DNA of 64,000 bases from Scolanthus callimorphus (lineage: Eukaryota; Cnidaria; Anthozoa; Actiniaria; Edwardsiidae), in the NCBI GenBank assembly GCA_033964015.1, contig CM066923.1:23193086-23257085 (forward strand), read 5' to 3'. This document shows, piece after piece, positions 1 through 10,369 of the stretch; the first letter of the stretch is position 1; each line of letters opens with the position of its first letter. The notes under the pieces were generated by a model. It ran no database searches and had not been told where the DNA came from. It worked only from the letters and a program-made list of their open reading frames with translations. A program made the position numbers and the translations under genes.

Positions 1-151
1 AAGATTGCTAAGAGTCCCGGCTTGTGTGGTGACGTAGCGCACATGCGCAATGGAAGCGCGGTTATATTGGATGGGCATACAATACGGGTGAGGTTTGGGA
101 TGTAATTTGCAAAAGTAGGTCAAACCTATGGCCAAAATAATTGTATGTATA

Positions 152-245
152 TTAAAGGCCCATAGTAAACCGGGAACCTTTGCGCTTTGTTTTTAATTGG
201 ATCTATTTTTATTCAACAGCTGTGATTGGCTGATACTGAAGGTCC
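152..245 (+). repeat. MITE fragment, TTAAAGGCCCAT family
   Basis: Starts TTAAAGGCCCATAGTAAACC and runs through a segment with 'GATTGGCTGATACTGAAGG'. It matches one half of the element seen complete at 8419-8548 and again at 17744-17862 and about 43540-43640. The other terminus is missing, so this is a truncated copy just upstream of the first recognisable exon material. Confidence 0.55.
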
Positions 246-357
246 CAAAGGGGTTCTTCACATTTCACAAGTTGAAACTGAAAATTTCCATCAACTGTGC
301 GTTAGTCTTGTCCTGCTGCAATGCGGCTTGGGTGCTTATGGGCCTATAAAAACTAAT

Positions 358-438
358 GGAATACGCTGCTTTGCACAGTTCAAATCTCGTGATGCAATCA
401 CCATAGCAACATGGATACGATTGGACGATATCTATGGC
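358..438 (+). pseudogene. Duplicated fragment of the LamG exon
   Basis: About 80 bp nearly identical to the start of the live LamG exon 146 bp downstream (505-585). Both read GIR(C/F)FAQFK(S/P)RDAITIATWIRLDDI in one frame. This copy stops at the equivalent of the DDI-x-G residues and runs into a TAA, with no donor site and no second half of the domain. It is a local tandem duplication of an exon's 5' part, now probably non-functional. Confidence 0.7.
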
Positions 439-524
439 TAAAATGATTCCAGTCCATTAACTATGTTAAAATTTAGTAGCCATTAAGTATATTAAAAACT
501 AATGGAATACGCTTTTTTGCACAG

Positions 525-738
525 TTCAAGCCTCGTGATGCAATCACCATAGCAACATGGATACGGTTGGACGATATCCAAGGCATGCATACGATCTTCG
601 AGACTGGCAGCAATCACGTGACGAGGTCAACCAATCACGAAACTCCCATAGGAAGTCAGTACCACTTGGATGTTAAAGATGGTGCCGTCGTTTGGTATCA
701 TAGCAACCACAACAAGGTCGTGTTCAACGTCAAGACAG
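525..738 (+). CDS. Mosaic receptor, exon: LamG-type (concanavalin-like) domain, first half
   Basis: Acceptor TTTTTTGCACAG precedes TTC AAG CCT; donor is ACA G|GTGAGT (phase 1 exit). It encodes FKPRDAITIATWIRLDD, then a segment rich in His/Asn ending VVFNVKT. The 'ITIATWIRL...TIFETG' pattern and 'YHLDVKDGAVVW' are typical beta-strands of LamG/pentraxin-like jellyrolls, which bind glycans or matrix partners outside the cell. It joins in frame to the exon at 2319, which completes the fold. The N-terminal strands and the signal peptide are not visible, so the gene must start further upstream. The acceptor could lie a few codons earlier because the frame stays open. Confidence 0.8.
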
Positions 739-950
739 GTGAGTGAATCGGTTATGTAGCAGCTGCTCGTAAGATCTAACGCTATTGGCTTGCTACATCT
801 CATTATTCTATTGTATTCTCGTTCTATTCTTGTGTTTCCATTGTTTCACTGTGGTGTAGCGATCCTATAGGGTTAGGCCTTTCGATAGGTTCTACATGAC
901 CCGAGTGAATACGACATGGTAAGGCCCGGAATTAATTTGTTTTATTGGCT

Positions 951-1354
951 ACCACTAGTTAGTCCAGTCCCTGAACTCTCCTTCGCGGCTCCGTTGTTGC
1001 CTAGTGGTCGCCGAAAGGAGAGTCCAGAAACCTTTGTATGCGCATGCGCTAGTTCTGACCAAGAACTTGGTTTTTTTGTTAGTGCGCATGATCCAAATAC
1101 CGCTGTCGAAGATTGTTTGTTGAATTTTAGCGGTTACGGTCACAAGGGCGTCCTATCTTGATGGAAAAAACTCCTGTAGCCAACAATCAATTTCCGACAA
1201 CGGTATTTGGATCATGCGCACTAACGAAAAAAACCCAAGTTCTTGGTCAGAACTAGCGCATGCACATACAAGGGTCTCTGGACTCTCCTTTCCGCGACCA
1301 CAGGAAACAACGGAGCCGCGAAGGAGAGTTCATGGACTGGACTAACCACTAGTT
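951..1354. repeat. Foldback element (MITE), about 400 bp
   Basis: Left arm begins CCACTAGTTAGTCCAGTCC and right arm ends GGACTGGACTAACCACTAG. The arms are about 160 bp each and complementary over most of their length (including AGTTCTTGGTCAGAACTAGC on the right). It lies in the LamG intron. Reading frames inside it are only consequences of the inverted arms. Confidence 0.8.
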
Positions 1355-1599
1355 GCCTCCTAATAATGAATATGATTGAGTCACTGGCTAAAATCGGAGC
1401 TTCCGGTTACATATTTTTTTCACAGGGGCGAAGTATTTTCTCGCCAAAATGAGAGACGGTTTGGAGGTTGCCTGTGGTATACTGGCAGGCAGACACGCAC
1501 GGACGCGCCTACGGTACTCATAAGAATACCGCTGAACCATGAACAACAAAGTCGATCGTTTATCTGAGTTACACCACAGGCGATCCAAGCTCTAGTCAT

Positions 1600-1799
1600 G
1601 TGGGGTACTGTGAAAGAAACATGCAACGTTGTCGCGGTAAAAATTATACGTAAATGTAAATATTGAAATAAAATCATGTGACATCTCCTTGGAATGTTGT
1701 AGTTGTCAAATAAAGTGCTCCCGGATTTTATTTCAATATTTACATTTACGTATAATTTTTACAGCGACAACGTTGCATGTTTCTTTCACAGTACCCCAC
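1600..1799. repeat. Foldback element (MITE), 200 bp
   Basis: The first 75 bp (from GTGGGGTACTGTGAAAG) are the near-perfect reverse complement of the last 75 bp (ending CTTTCACAGTACCCCAC), around a spacer of about 50 bp. It is intronic and non-coding. Confidence 0.8.
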
Positions 1800-2318
1800 A
1801 GCTTTGATTGGCTGATACTGAAGGTTACACTTTAACCTATTGTATTTTCCTGCGATACTTATGGTGCTCTGCGGCCTTCGGCCGGTAAGGAGCTCCGCTA
1901 TAAAAGTGGTCGCCAAGTAGTCACAGGACTTAGTACCACCGCCGCTAAGTACAGGAGTAGATTTGGAAGATTGTATATTTTGAATCCCTGCAAAGTTATT
2001 TGCTATGGTTACGCGGGTGTTGAACCCCATATTCTGACTTTCAGCAATTTTCACTGGTAAATTGAAATACCTAGCTCGGATCCAAGAATTTTTTTCAAGG
2101 GGGGTGACTATTACAAAGCTTAAAGCAGACATACGAGAAGAATGGGGTGACTTTTAATGTGAGAGATTTGCTGAAAAAGGTGAAATGTCATCTCCTTCAC
2201 CACCCCTGGATACTCAGTCTAGATGGATTCTTCTACTCCCGTGCATATGGCTAGACCTAGTGGAGTAGATGGAGGCTCCTGTTGATGGGCTACTGATTCT
2301 TCTACTATTGTAACGCAG

Positions 2319-2588
2319 ATCCTGCTATTGACGCTAACAAGTGGACCCACGTGACTGGGACCTACGACGACGATGCGCACATTGCTAAAGTCTTCATAAA
2401 CGGTCACGTGATTTCTCAGGCGCACGGGATTGGTCAGCTGTCACAAAATTGGGATGATCACGTGAGCGTCGGTCGGCGAGAAAACGGTTCCTACCTGGAT
2501 GGATCTATTGATGAGTTTAGGATCTATGATAAAGCTCTGGGGCACTCCGAGATCAAAGATCTTATTAACAAGTGTGACTATACAAAAG
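2319..2588 (+). CDS. Mosaic receptor, exon: LamG-type domain, second half
   Basis: Acceptor TATTGTAACGCAG, donor AAA G|GTAACA; enters and leaves in phase 1. It encodes the conserved C-terminal half of a LamG jellyroll: W-THVTGTYD, then KVFINGHVI, then 'SVGRRENG...YLDGSIDEFRIYDKAL', ending in INKC. The motif G-x-IDEFRIYD-ALs is the hallmark of this family. The intron before it (739-2318) holds two foldback elements. Confidence 0.9.
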
Positions 2589-2766
2589 GTAACATCACTG
2601 AGTGGCAGAAATCCATTGAACGCTTGCGTTTATATGAACAAGAAAACTAAATGCAAGTAATTATTTGCTTGGTTTTGGTTGCAATCTGATTGGCTAGGAG
2701 AATCAAAGTCGCGCTGCTCAACCAATCGAAACGCAAAGAAAATGTACAAAAAGTAAAGCCCTGGCC

Positions 2767-3187
2767 ACAGGGAGCTCACCCTTCCGGTAAAATGAAAAAT
2801 AATTGTGTTATTTTGATATTTTCTTCTCTGTTCTTTTTTCTGTCAATGGGAGTCCTGTGTATTGTTTAACCTCTTGGACCCGAGGGAACGAGATTACGTC
2901 ATGCTACTTTCTGATTGGCCACTAACAGTAATTTTCATTACAAAGGAATCATTGACCTTCACAACCTACCTTGCTAGTATTCACTAGGTTGTGAAGGTCA
3001 ATGATTCCTTTGTAGTGAAAATTACTGTTAGTGGCCAATCAGAAAGTAGCATGACGTAATTATCGTTCCTTAGGGTCCAAGAGGTAAAACAATACACAGG
3101 ACTCCCATTGACAGAAAAAAGAACAGAGAAGAAAATATCAAAATAACACATTTATTTTTTATTTTACCGGAAGGGTGAGCTCCCTGT
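2767..3187. mobile_element. Foldback element with 9-bp target duplication
   Basis: Arms of about 195 bp: the left starts ACAGGGAGCTCACCC and the right ends GGGTGAGCTCCCTGT, with the centre near 2977. The 9-bp sequence GCCCTGGCC lies directly on both sides (2758-2766 and 3188-3196), as expected for a target-site duplication. The duplicated site is the end of another element (see 3188-3716), so this is a nested insertion. Confidence 0.8.
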
Positions 3188-3716
3188 GCCCTGGCCAAAG
3201 GAAACGCAAGTTCACGCAAGTCGACGCAAGTTTTTCTACTTGCGTCGACTTGCGCTCTTTTTGCCACCAACTTGCGATGACTTGTGTTCACTTGCGTCGA
3301 GTTTCAACATGTTCAAATTTTCACGCAACTTGCGACAACTTGCGTCTCGTTTGGCCACCACATCGCACGTGTACGCAAGTTGATGCAAGTTTCCAATTTT
3401 CTAATCAACGAAATATGATGACCAAAACAAGTCATGAAAATGTTGCACTTATATTTTTAGCTGTTATTTACAAAAAAAGTGAGTCAGATTTCTTTATTTT
3501 TCTTGTCTTTTTTTTACCAAGAAAAACACAAGCTTGAGCACGCCCTCTGTGTTCGAAAGTGGCGTGATCATGTCGCCATTAGCGCGCGCAAAGTACCAAA
3601 ACACTCAACTTGCATCAAAAGTTCTCGTTTGGCCACCTCAACATAAGTGAACACAAGTCTGTGCAAGTCACAACTTGCATCGACTTGCGTGAACTTGCGT
3701 TTTGTTTGGCCAGGGC
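3188..3716. repeat. Element with ACTTGCGT-rich ends, host of the nested foldback
   Basis: Terminal inverted repeats of about 40 bp: GCCCTGGCCAAAGGAAACGC on the left and GCGTTTTGTTTGGCCAGGGC on the right. The interior has many direct and inverted copies of ACTTGCG(T), often CTTGCGTCGACTTGCG. It lies in the intron before the CUB exon. Confidence 0.7.
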
Positions 3717-3904
3717 TAAGTCTGATTTACTTCCGACACTCACCTGAAAATAACTCTAAAGACCGTGTATCCGACTTGAGTAACAAAATTTGTTGTGGTT
3801 ATCAAATACTCAAAATTCAATTGCTATGTATCGTATCATGTTTTGATCATAAAACGGATCGATTTGTGCCACTGCTTCATCTTTCCTGATTTCTTGTTTC
3901 CCAG

Positions 3905-4243
3905 TTTGTGGTGGAACCCTTCGTACTAGTGAAGGCGTCATCGACACGCCCCAGTGGCCCGCGGGTTACCATGGCAACCAGTCGTGCACGTGGCACATCC
4001 AGGTGGATGCATCGGACTCCATTGTTCTCAATTTTAACTCTTTCAACCTCCAAGAGGACGGCAACTGTGACAAGTCCAAACTGGTTATCCATGACGGCAA
4101 TAATGCGAGTGCCAAAGAGATAGGCGCGTTTTGTGGGCTCAACAGTCCACAGATGATGGGGTCCAAAGGACCAGCACTCTGGCTGCATTTCACCAGCACC
4201 CCAGAAGGGGAGGGGAAAGGATTTCATTTGACCTATAAGGCTG
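3905..4243 (+). CDS. Mosaic receptor, exon: CUB domain
   Basis: A whole CUB domain in one 339-bp exon; acceptor TTGTTTCCCAG, donor GCT G|GTACGT, phase 1 to 1. Visible landmarks are VCGGTLRTSEGVIDTP (Cys1, then the strand before the YP-like turn), QSCTWHI (Cys2 and the conserved C-x-W-x-I), 'LNFNSFNLQ' with an acidic loop, CDKSKLVIHDG (Cys3 with the D/Y-x-L-x-I core), FCGLNSPQ (Cys4, the F-CG motif), and a final WLHFTSTPEGEGKGFHLTY. All four CUB cysteines are present. CUB domains mediate extracellular protein or glycan binding, often calcium-dependent. Confidence 0.93.
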
Positions 4244-4720
4244 GTACGTTATCAGTCGTTTAGCTTTGGGGAAAGAGCTACAACCTTGGACAAATGAGTT
4301 GACAAAATGTATCATTTGTGGACCCATCCCCCCCATTTATTAAGAATTAACTGTCGTTGCCCTACAATACCTATAAGAAGACATTTCTCTCACTTTCCCC
4401 GAATCAATGTTGGTCCTTTCATATAAATTCATTTCAAGGAGCCCAGCAAAGAAAACAACATTTAAAAAAGGGGGACGGGGGATGAATGTTAAACGATAGA
4501 GCACATCCAGGTTTTGATACGTTGGTACCTGAATATTGAAAAAACAAGGCAGAAATAAAGAGCCTCTGAATAATATCAGAGCGTTCACGGTTAGAGTATT
4601 TTCACTGTAAACTCCTGAAAATAATGCTAGTTGCCTTGCACGTTGGAAGTATCTGCCTCATTGTAGCTGGATTCTGATCTTCTCTTTCATTTTCTTTCAA
4701 TCTTCTTCTTCTTACCACAG

Positions 4721-5053
4721 AAGCAAACCGTGAGACGAAGAAACAAGATCGCCCCGACCGACCGGTAGAGAGTCCAAAATGCTCTGTCTCGACTCCAGAA
4801 TACAACGTCACTTTAGTGGCGGGGATGAAATCCGGGGTCTTCAGCGAGGCTCCCGACATTCACGACCTCGACTTGTGCACGAGGCAGTGCTGCCTGCGAA
4901 AGTCATGTGACCTAGCGTTCATGATCAGCTCGAGCTGTTACCTGGTGGACTGTTATAGTGAGAACCTGTGTCGCGCTAAGAAAGCAAGGCCCTCTGGTAT
5001 GAACCCGACAATAGTGTTCCTCAGGCACCGAGACAAAAAGGACGGACCAAACG
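4721..5053 (+). CDS. Mosaic receptor, exon: MANSC-like module 1
   Basis: Acceptor CTTCTTACCACAG, donor AAC G|GTAATT, phase 1 to 1. After a short charged linker the module runs Cys1 - YNVTLVAGMKSGVF - C-TRQCC-LRKSC-DLAF - C-YLVDC - C, eight cysteines in all, ending PTIVFL. The spacing C-x3-CC-x4-C-(D/N)LAF and C-x3-C matches the MANSC domain known from HAI-1/SPINT1 and LRP11, an extracellular disulfide-rich fold. It carries an N-glycosylation sequon (NVT) just after Cys1. Confidence 0.88.
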
Positions 5054-5833
5054 GTAATTATTTTAATTTGTGGGTTTCAGAAACATATAAATGGGCTGAA
5101 ACGACCATATAGTTATAGTTTGAGAAGTACAGTTGGTTTAGCGTCACAGCACTGACCTCTCGCCGCTGTGTTACTGGATCAACTCCTGGATCAAGTCCCG
5201 GGACAGAGGGAATTTTCTTTCTCTTCGGGTCTTGGTCGAAACGGGTTCATATTATGGTGGGTCTCGCCTTCCTACCCTTCCAAGTTTCATGAGATGGAAC
5301 GTTAAAGGAAACACTGAGGATGTAATAAACCCTCTGATAGTGAACAGTGTCTGTGCTGATGACCGCTTGGCGCTTGGCTGCCAGTGGCGCCGTTGAGACC
5401 CAGCGTATTCAGCAAACGAGCTACAAGTGAAGGGAGTCGGTCTCCGACATTTAGATTTACAACACGTTATTGCGCTCCACAAACATTACCACATTTGTAA
5501 CACGCAGCTTCAAACACACCTCGCGGATTTTGAACGTTGGAGCATACGCAGAAAGTTGTTTCTCTCAACGGCTTTGTATTAAATCTCGCGCATGCGTCAA
5601 TGGCTGTCACCTAGAGTCTCCCCCCGCGAGGTGACGAGCCGGGGAGCTCTGGGTTCGAGAATGCACAATTTCGCCCCTTAAAAGAGAACGCCAGCCTGGT
5701 ATTTCCTAATGCTCAACTTATGTTTCCTAATGTGCTGTATTTTTATAATAAAAATAACCTGTAAAGTTCTGCTAGCAGTTCAGTTATACTGGCAGGTGAA
5801 CCAAAACGAAAGAGATTCTAATCTAGAATCTTT

Positions 5834-6101
5834 TAGAGCCGATTTCAGATGACCGTCTTGAAAGTAAACGCAATTGTGTATTCACTAGCCAATCAGAAAC
5901 ACGATTAATTACAACTTGCTACTGAATGGTTTCCAGCCCTGCCAATCCACACAATTGCTCTCAAATTTGATTGCCTAGTAATTCCTTGCTTGTAATTAGT
6001 TCGCAATTTGATTGGTTGATAGAAATAATCAGCCAATGAGAAGGCAAACCAATCGCAAACGCAATTAGATCACGAGAGTGATCTGAAATCTGAAATCTCT
6101 A
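5834..6101. repeat. MITE, diverged TAGAGC(G/C)GATTTC family
   Basis: Begins TAGAGCCGATTTCAGATGAC and ends GATCTGAAATCTCTA; the interior has short CCAATCAGAAAC and CCAATCGCAA motifs. It is related to 21961-22096 and 32877-33257. Its right end lies only about 15 bp before the acceptor of the next exon. Confidence 0.6.
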
Positions 6102-6116
6102 ATGATTATAATACAG

Positions 6117-6458
6117 AGGAAGACAAGCCACTCAACGACGAGGCCGTCCTGTTCAACCCCACCAGCCCTCCACCCAAGGTGTTGAAATGCCACCACACGG
6201 AAATTAGCCGAAATGTGACCCTTGTGGGGGGTATCAAGGCGGGAAGATTCCTCACCTATGGCCACATGGATAGTATGGACGACTGCATACGTCACTGTTG
6301 TCATGACGACAAGTGTAACGTAGCGTTCATGATTCAAAGTAACTGCTACAGCGTGGAATGTAAAAGCAAGGCTGGGTGTGCCATGAAGCGCGCAAAACCC
6401 TCCCCGTACCGCCCCACCCTGGCGTATATTTACCGAGGAGGCAACAAGCCCATAGCAG
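6117..6458 (+). CDS. Mosaic receptor, exon: MANSC-like module 2
   Basis: Acceptor ATTATAATACAG, donor GCA G|GTAAAC, phase 1 to 1, 342 bp. A linker of about 25 residues with Pro/Asp precedes Cys1. The module reads C-HHTEISRNVTLVGGIKAGRF, CIRHCCHDDKCNVAFM, CYSVEC, C, and then the closing strand YRPTLAYIYRG. All eight cysteines and the NVT sequon are kept. This is the most canonical copy in the gene and a good family reference. Confidence 0.9.
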
Positions 6459-7026
6459 GTAAACTATGAGTGATGGCAGTTAGGTCTAGCCACAATATTT
6501 AAGACTGATTGTTTTAGTGATTCAAGCAACGTGTGGCCAAAAATCAGGTTCCTAGAAAGTACGAAACCTATTGGCTTTATTTTAGCATCTTTTGAAAGGT
6601 TTGAAAGTAACTCGAGTTAGTTCCATCAATAAATCTTTAAGGGAACCTGTGAAAATACATTTCGAAGTTTATATACAAAGATATAGGGATTTGGAAGGAA
6701 TTGCGCTTGACATTGAGTTTTCCTATTATTGTACTCCGAGGTGGTAAACTTTGAAAGTTAATATCTCCGCTTTCCGTGCGAATTTCATGGCGGAACTAAA
6801 CCAGGTTATTCCTTATATGCAGTTCTTCCAAAGCAACCCCAAATAAAGCCAAGGAGTTCTAAAGTTTTGAGTAACTGGATTTTTGACAAAATTGCTCGAA
6901 ATCCTGGTAAAACTGTCTTAAATATATTTTCTCGTCAAGTTGCTCAAACGTGGCCTAAATTTCTTTCTTGTCCAAAAATTCGCGATATTTTGGTATCTTT
7001 GTCCACAATATAGTAGCCTGTGTAAA

Positions 7027-7088
7027 CAGACGCCCCCTCAAAATCAAACGATTCTCACTCAAATCGTTGGATTTTGAGTGGGCGTCTG
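7027..7088. repeat. Short perfect-arm hairpin
   Basis: CAGACGCCCCCTCAAAATC pairs with the region ending GATTTTGAGTGGGCGTCTG around a loop of a few bases. It is an intronic stem-loop of about 62 bp, perhaps the remnant of a foldback element. The rest of this intron (6459-7861) shows only the MITE half listed next. Confidence 0.6.
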
Positions 7089-7388
7089 TTAGCTCAGGTT
7101 AACGATATAGACACAAGTCATAAAGTAAGACACGTGCACCTGCAAATTGTGCATTTTTGACATTTCTACTATTGTTATTCTAAACTCTCAAAATACATTT
7201 ATAGCTGGGATACTGACACCAAATGTATCTAAGCGCGTTCAAATGTGTCATGAAGATGTACCGAAAGAGTTGCGATTTCGAACCGATCACATTCGAACGT
7301 GCTGATCGGGTGCTTTCGTGGTAGTCGAAGAACTTATGTTGCTCGAGCTAACAAAAGTTGCTTGTTTTTTGTCAAAAGTTGCTGAAAA

Positions 7389-7506
7389 GTCGACACGGTC
7401 GCGATTGCGGTACGGAACTTGGCTTGCTGTGTAGATACGGAATGAAATCGCGTAGTCGCGGCACGGTCACGGTCGCGGCACTTTTCACAGTCATACGAAA
7501 TCTGCT
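7389..7506. repeat. Half of a TA-flanked MITE (TAGAGCAGATTTCG family)
   Basis: GC-rich 'ACGGTCGCG' motifs followed by CTTTTCACAGTCATACGAAATCTGCTCT, the right end of the family seen whole at 28510-28695, 50315-50496 and 50639-50820. The left terminus is missing. Confidence 0.65.
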
Positions 7507-7861
7507 CTTGGTACGGCTCGATAGCGCAGTATAGTGTAAGGCACGCTGTACGTTATCGACGTTAAATAAGGACTAGGGCGGATCCAGGGGTTGATTAGGG
7601 AGGCTAGCCAACCCCCTTTTTCTAATATTTCTGGTATAACCTTTAGATTAGCCACCTTCTTTGTATGAAATCTGTATTATATCCTTTGTACTAGCCATCC
7701 CCTTGTGTAAAGGGTCTGCATCCGCCACTGAAGGAGCTTTACTTGTAATAATTGTTAGTTAATAATCAACTGACTCTAGTAGGTCTTATTTTACTGACAT
7801 GGCTTGGTCTAATGCCTAGTTGTTATGCCGTCGATAGAATTTTCTACTCTCTTTCTAACAG

Positions 7862-8182
7862 AACCTCCCAAAAAGATCGCCCAAGCAGACAAAGCAGCTT
7901 GCAAGCCATTCAACGTCTCTCTCACTCTACACAATGTCACCCTGGTGGGTGGGGTGAGGTCTGGCAAATTTACCGACAGGGGGATGGTGCGGAGCATGGA
8001 GGAATGCAGTGCTTACTGCTGCGCCGAAGAAACTTGTAACGTTGCGTTTACAATCCGCTCGAACTGCTTTCTGGTGGCGTGTAAGGATTATGAGTCCTGT
8101 AAAGTGAAGTCGGCTCTCTCGGATTATTACCATCCTAAACTAGCGTACGTGAACTGGAGTCCACCGGATGAACAAGTCTCAG
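7862..8182 (+). CDS. Mosaic receptor, exon: MANSC-like module 3
   Basis: Acceptor CTCTTTCTAACAG, donor TCA G|GTAAGC, phase 1 to 1, 321 bp. The module shows C-KPFNVSLTLHNVTLVGG, SGKFTDRG, CSAYCCAEETCNVAF, CFLVAC, C-KVKSA and the closing HPKLAYVNW. Eight cysteines and an NVT sequon are present, plus a second sequon (NVS) upstream. No irregularities. Confidence 0.9.
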
Positions 8183-8418
8183 GTAAGCCTGGTCTCATAT
8201 TAAAGGCGAGGTAAAACGGGCAACAAAATCGCTCAACTTGTCGGGCAATATTGTTGCAAAACGAGTTGAAGAGCGATGCTGCGCGTTTTATCACCTGACC
8301 AAACCGGAAAAAAATCTGGGTTTTGTAAAATAAAATAGACCATAGATGAGCCCACGATATATGCTTTAAAATGAGGTATCAGTTATGATAGAACCATTAT
8401 TCACCAAATTATGCTATT

Positions 8419-8548
8419 TTAAAGGCCCATCACCAACCGGGAGCCTTTGCGCCCCGTTTTCTTTTGTTTTCAAATTGATCCATTGTTTTTTGGGTGATCT
8501 GATTGGCTAAGAGTCCGCAAAGGCTCTCGGTTGATAATGGGCCTTTAA
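8419..8548. repeat. MITE, complete copy of the TTAAAGGCCCAT family (130 bp)
   Basis: Starts TTAAAGGCCCATCACCAACC and ends TTGATAATGGGCCTTTAA. The imperfect terminal repeats enclose CTTTTGTTTTCAAATTG. Other copies are at 17744-17862 and, as fragments, at 152-245 and about 43540-43640. Confidence 0.75.
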
Positions 8549-9023
8549 CGAAGGCCGCCCCTTTAAAATTGTTTTCCTGCGGTTTTGAAAATTCGGCGAA
8601 CTCTGTGAAAGCAACAGTCAATCCGTGTTTTAGAAGCCTCCTTCGATCGCACAACTAATTACCACACCAGCTACCTGGTTGCTTAGATGTTTTTTTTTCA
8701 GGGAACGCTTTGAAAATTATTTAGACATTGAACCGCAGTAATTGTGTTTTCAAGGCTTTCCCTGAATCAAACATCTAAGCGCCCGGTAGCTTTTGCAAAT
8801 CCTCTGAGTGATGTTTGTGGAAATCGCTTGCATAGCGCCCGTTGTGTGACTGAGAGGCACTATCGTTTTTTGTTCGCTCCCTCCCACTTCCAATGGGTAT
8901 AATTTCCACTGAGAAATCAGAGTGAATGGTGCTGGGGGTTCCCGCGTGGCATTGTTGTCATGGGAACCTCCTTATTGCTTCCTAAACATTGACTAGTAAA
9001 TCTTACGCTGATATGCAAACAGG

Positions 9024-9329
9024 AGAGGGCCCGTTTTTTTTAACACGAGGCGATTTCAGCTGCGATCTGAGGTGCGATTTCTGTGGCGATCTCATGGCGA
9101 TGTCATATCGCGCGGTTTGAACGGCCGGCGATCTTATTTCACTTGCGATGTCGCCGCGACGTCGCAGGCGTTTTAAATTTTACTGCGATGCGGGTACGAT
9201 TTCTTCAGATCGCCAACAAACTGACAAATATCGCAGAGCCAAATCGCCGGCCGTTCACACCGCGCGATATGACGGCGACGATCGCCGCAAAAATCGCAGC
9301 TAAGATCGCGCCATGTGAACGGCCCTTTA
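9024..9329. repeat. Foldback element rich in GCGAT motifs
   Basis: Left end AGGGCCCGTT, right end AACGGCCCTTTAA; the arms contain many GCGAT/ATCGC words (for example GCGCGATATGACGGCGACG). It ends about 27 bp before the acceptor of the first WSC-like exon. It is similar in style to 55705-55997 and 57665-57965. Confidence 0.65.
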
Positions 9330-9356
9330 ACCATGTGCATTCTTTTCATGTGATAG

Positions 9357-9515
9357 CTGACGAGAAGTTCGCATATCTCGGTTGCTGGCGCGACTCGGAC
9401 GCGGTAGCCATTCCGTCCCTGGAGGGCACCGACTCTGACCTCACCCAAACCTACCGCACCAGAACCAAACCGATAGACTCTTGCGCAAGCGTCTCGGCAA
9501 AACATGATTATAAAG
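9357..9515 (+). CDS. Mosaic receptor, exon: WSC-like module 1, first half
   Basis: Acceptor CATGTGATAG (weak pyrimidine tract), donor AAA G|GTAACG, phase 1 to 1. It encodes FAYLGCWRDSDAVAIPSLEG, then DLTQTYRTR and DSCASVSAKHDY. The Y-x-GCW-x-D start and the C-A-x3-(A)-x2-Y segment match WSC-like carbohydrate-binding modules common in invertebrate mosaic proteins. The second half is on the next exon; module 2 at 11479 has no intron here. Confidence 0.85.
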
Positions 9516-9562
9516 GTAACGCTGAGCGTAGGCTCCAACGCAGCCGCTTCCGCGCCGACGCT

Positions 9563-9663
9563 AGTTTCCCTTTCGTAAACGGTCGATGCCTTTTATAACG
9601 GTCGTTGCCATTTCTGTGAACGGTCGATGCCGTCCAAAAGGCAACGACCGTTTACGAAAGGGA
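9563..9663. repeat. Foldback repeat within the WSC 1 intron
   Basis: TTTCCCTTTCGTAAACGGTC is matched by the inverted GACCGTTTACGAAAGGGA, with several internal CGGTCG(A/T)TGCC words. A related end (GGCAACGATTGTTTACGAAA) lies at about 26580. The rest of the intron (to 10228) holds weak inverted repeats around TTTCATATCGC at 9710 and 9823, and nothing that looks coding. Confidence 0.6.
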
Positions 9664-10228
9664 CAATTGCCGCGCCGACCGTTTCCAGTTTGACCTGATT
9701 TCTGAGCATTTCATATCGCAGACTAAAATATGAAAATCCGCGAACCAGGTATTGTGCTTAGCTGGATATCGGAATTAAATACAAACATTTTAAGCTGTTT
9801 GTCGACCTTTCACCATATATATTTCATATCGCGGCACATACAATGTATTTGAGCTGGTTCTAAGATTTCATGCTCACAAACCAGGTCAAATACATCGCAT
9901 AAAATTAATAACTGTGGAGTGGAATGGCAATCCGCCATTTCGAGTGTTTTGATTTTGCGTAGGTTTTGCAAAGCATTCTGGTGTCGACAAGGCAAATTCG
10001 ACTAGGCATTCATAGCTCAGAGTTCACTTCCCAGTCACTCTGCCTATAGCATAACGTCTCGGAAGGGCATCGTAGACTAAAAAAATCTGATTCCTCCATC
10101 TTTCAATTCACTGTTTTCACGATGTTGTGAGAACAATACCGTTGAGCCGTTCCGACTTGTTCTGACAAAGACGGCTTTAGTTGCATGCGCAACATCGTGA
10201 ACACTGCCAATGTTGTTCTTGCTTGCAG

Positions 10229-10369
10229 TGTTCGCTATCCAGAAAGGCGGGGCGTGCATGGGCGGCCCTAAGGCCGAGAAAACGTTTAACATGTTTGGAG
10301 AGTCTTCGGATTGCAAGGAGGGGAAAGGCGGGGCGCTCGCTAACGACGTCTACAGGATGAACTCAGACG
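10229..10369 (+). CDS. Mosaic receptor, exon: WSC-like module 1, second half
   Basis: Acceptor TTCTTGCTTGCAG, donor GAC G|GTAAGA, phase 1 to 1. It encodes VFAIQKGGACMGGPKAEKTF, then a Cys and the closing GGALANDVYRM. The F-A-(I/V)-Q-x-GG-x-C and A-N-(D/S)-VYR motifs are those of the second half of the module at 11479-11766, so this exon completes the previous one. Confidence 0.87.
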
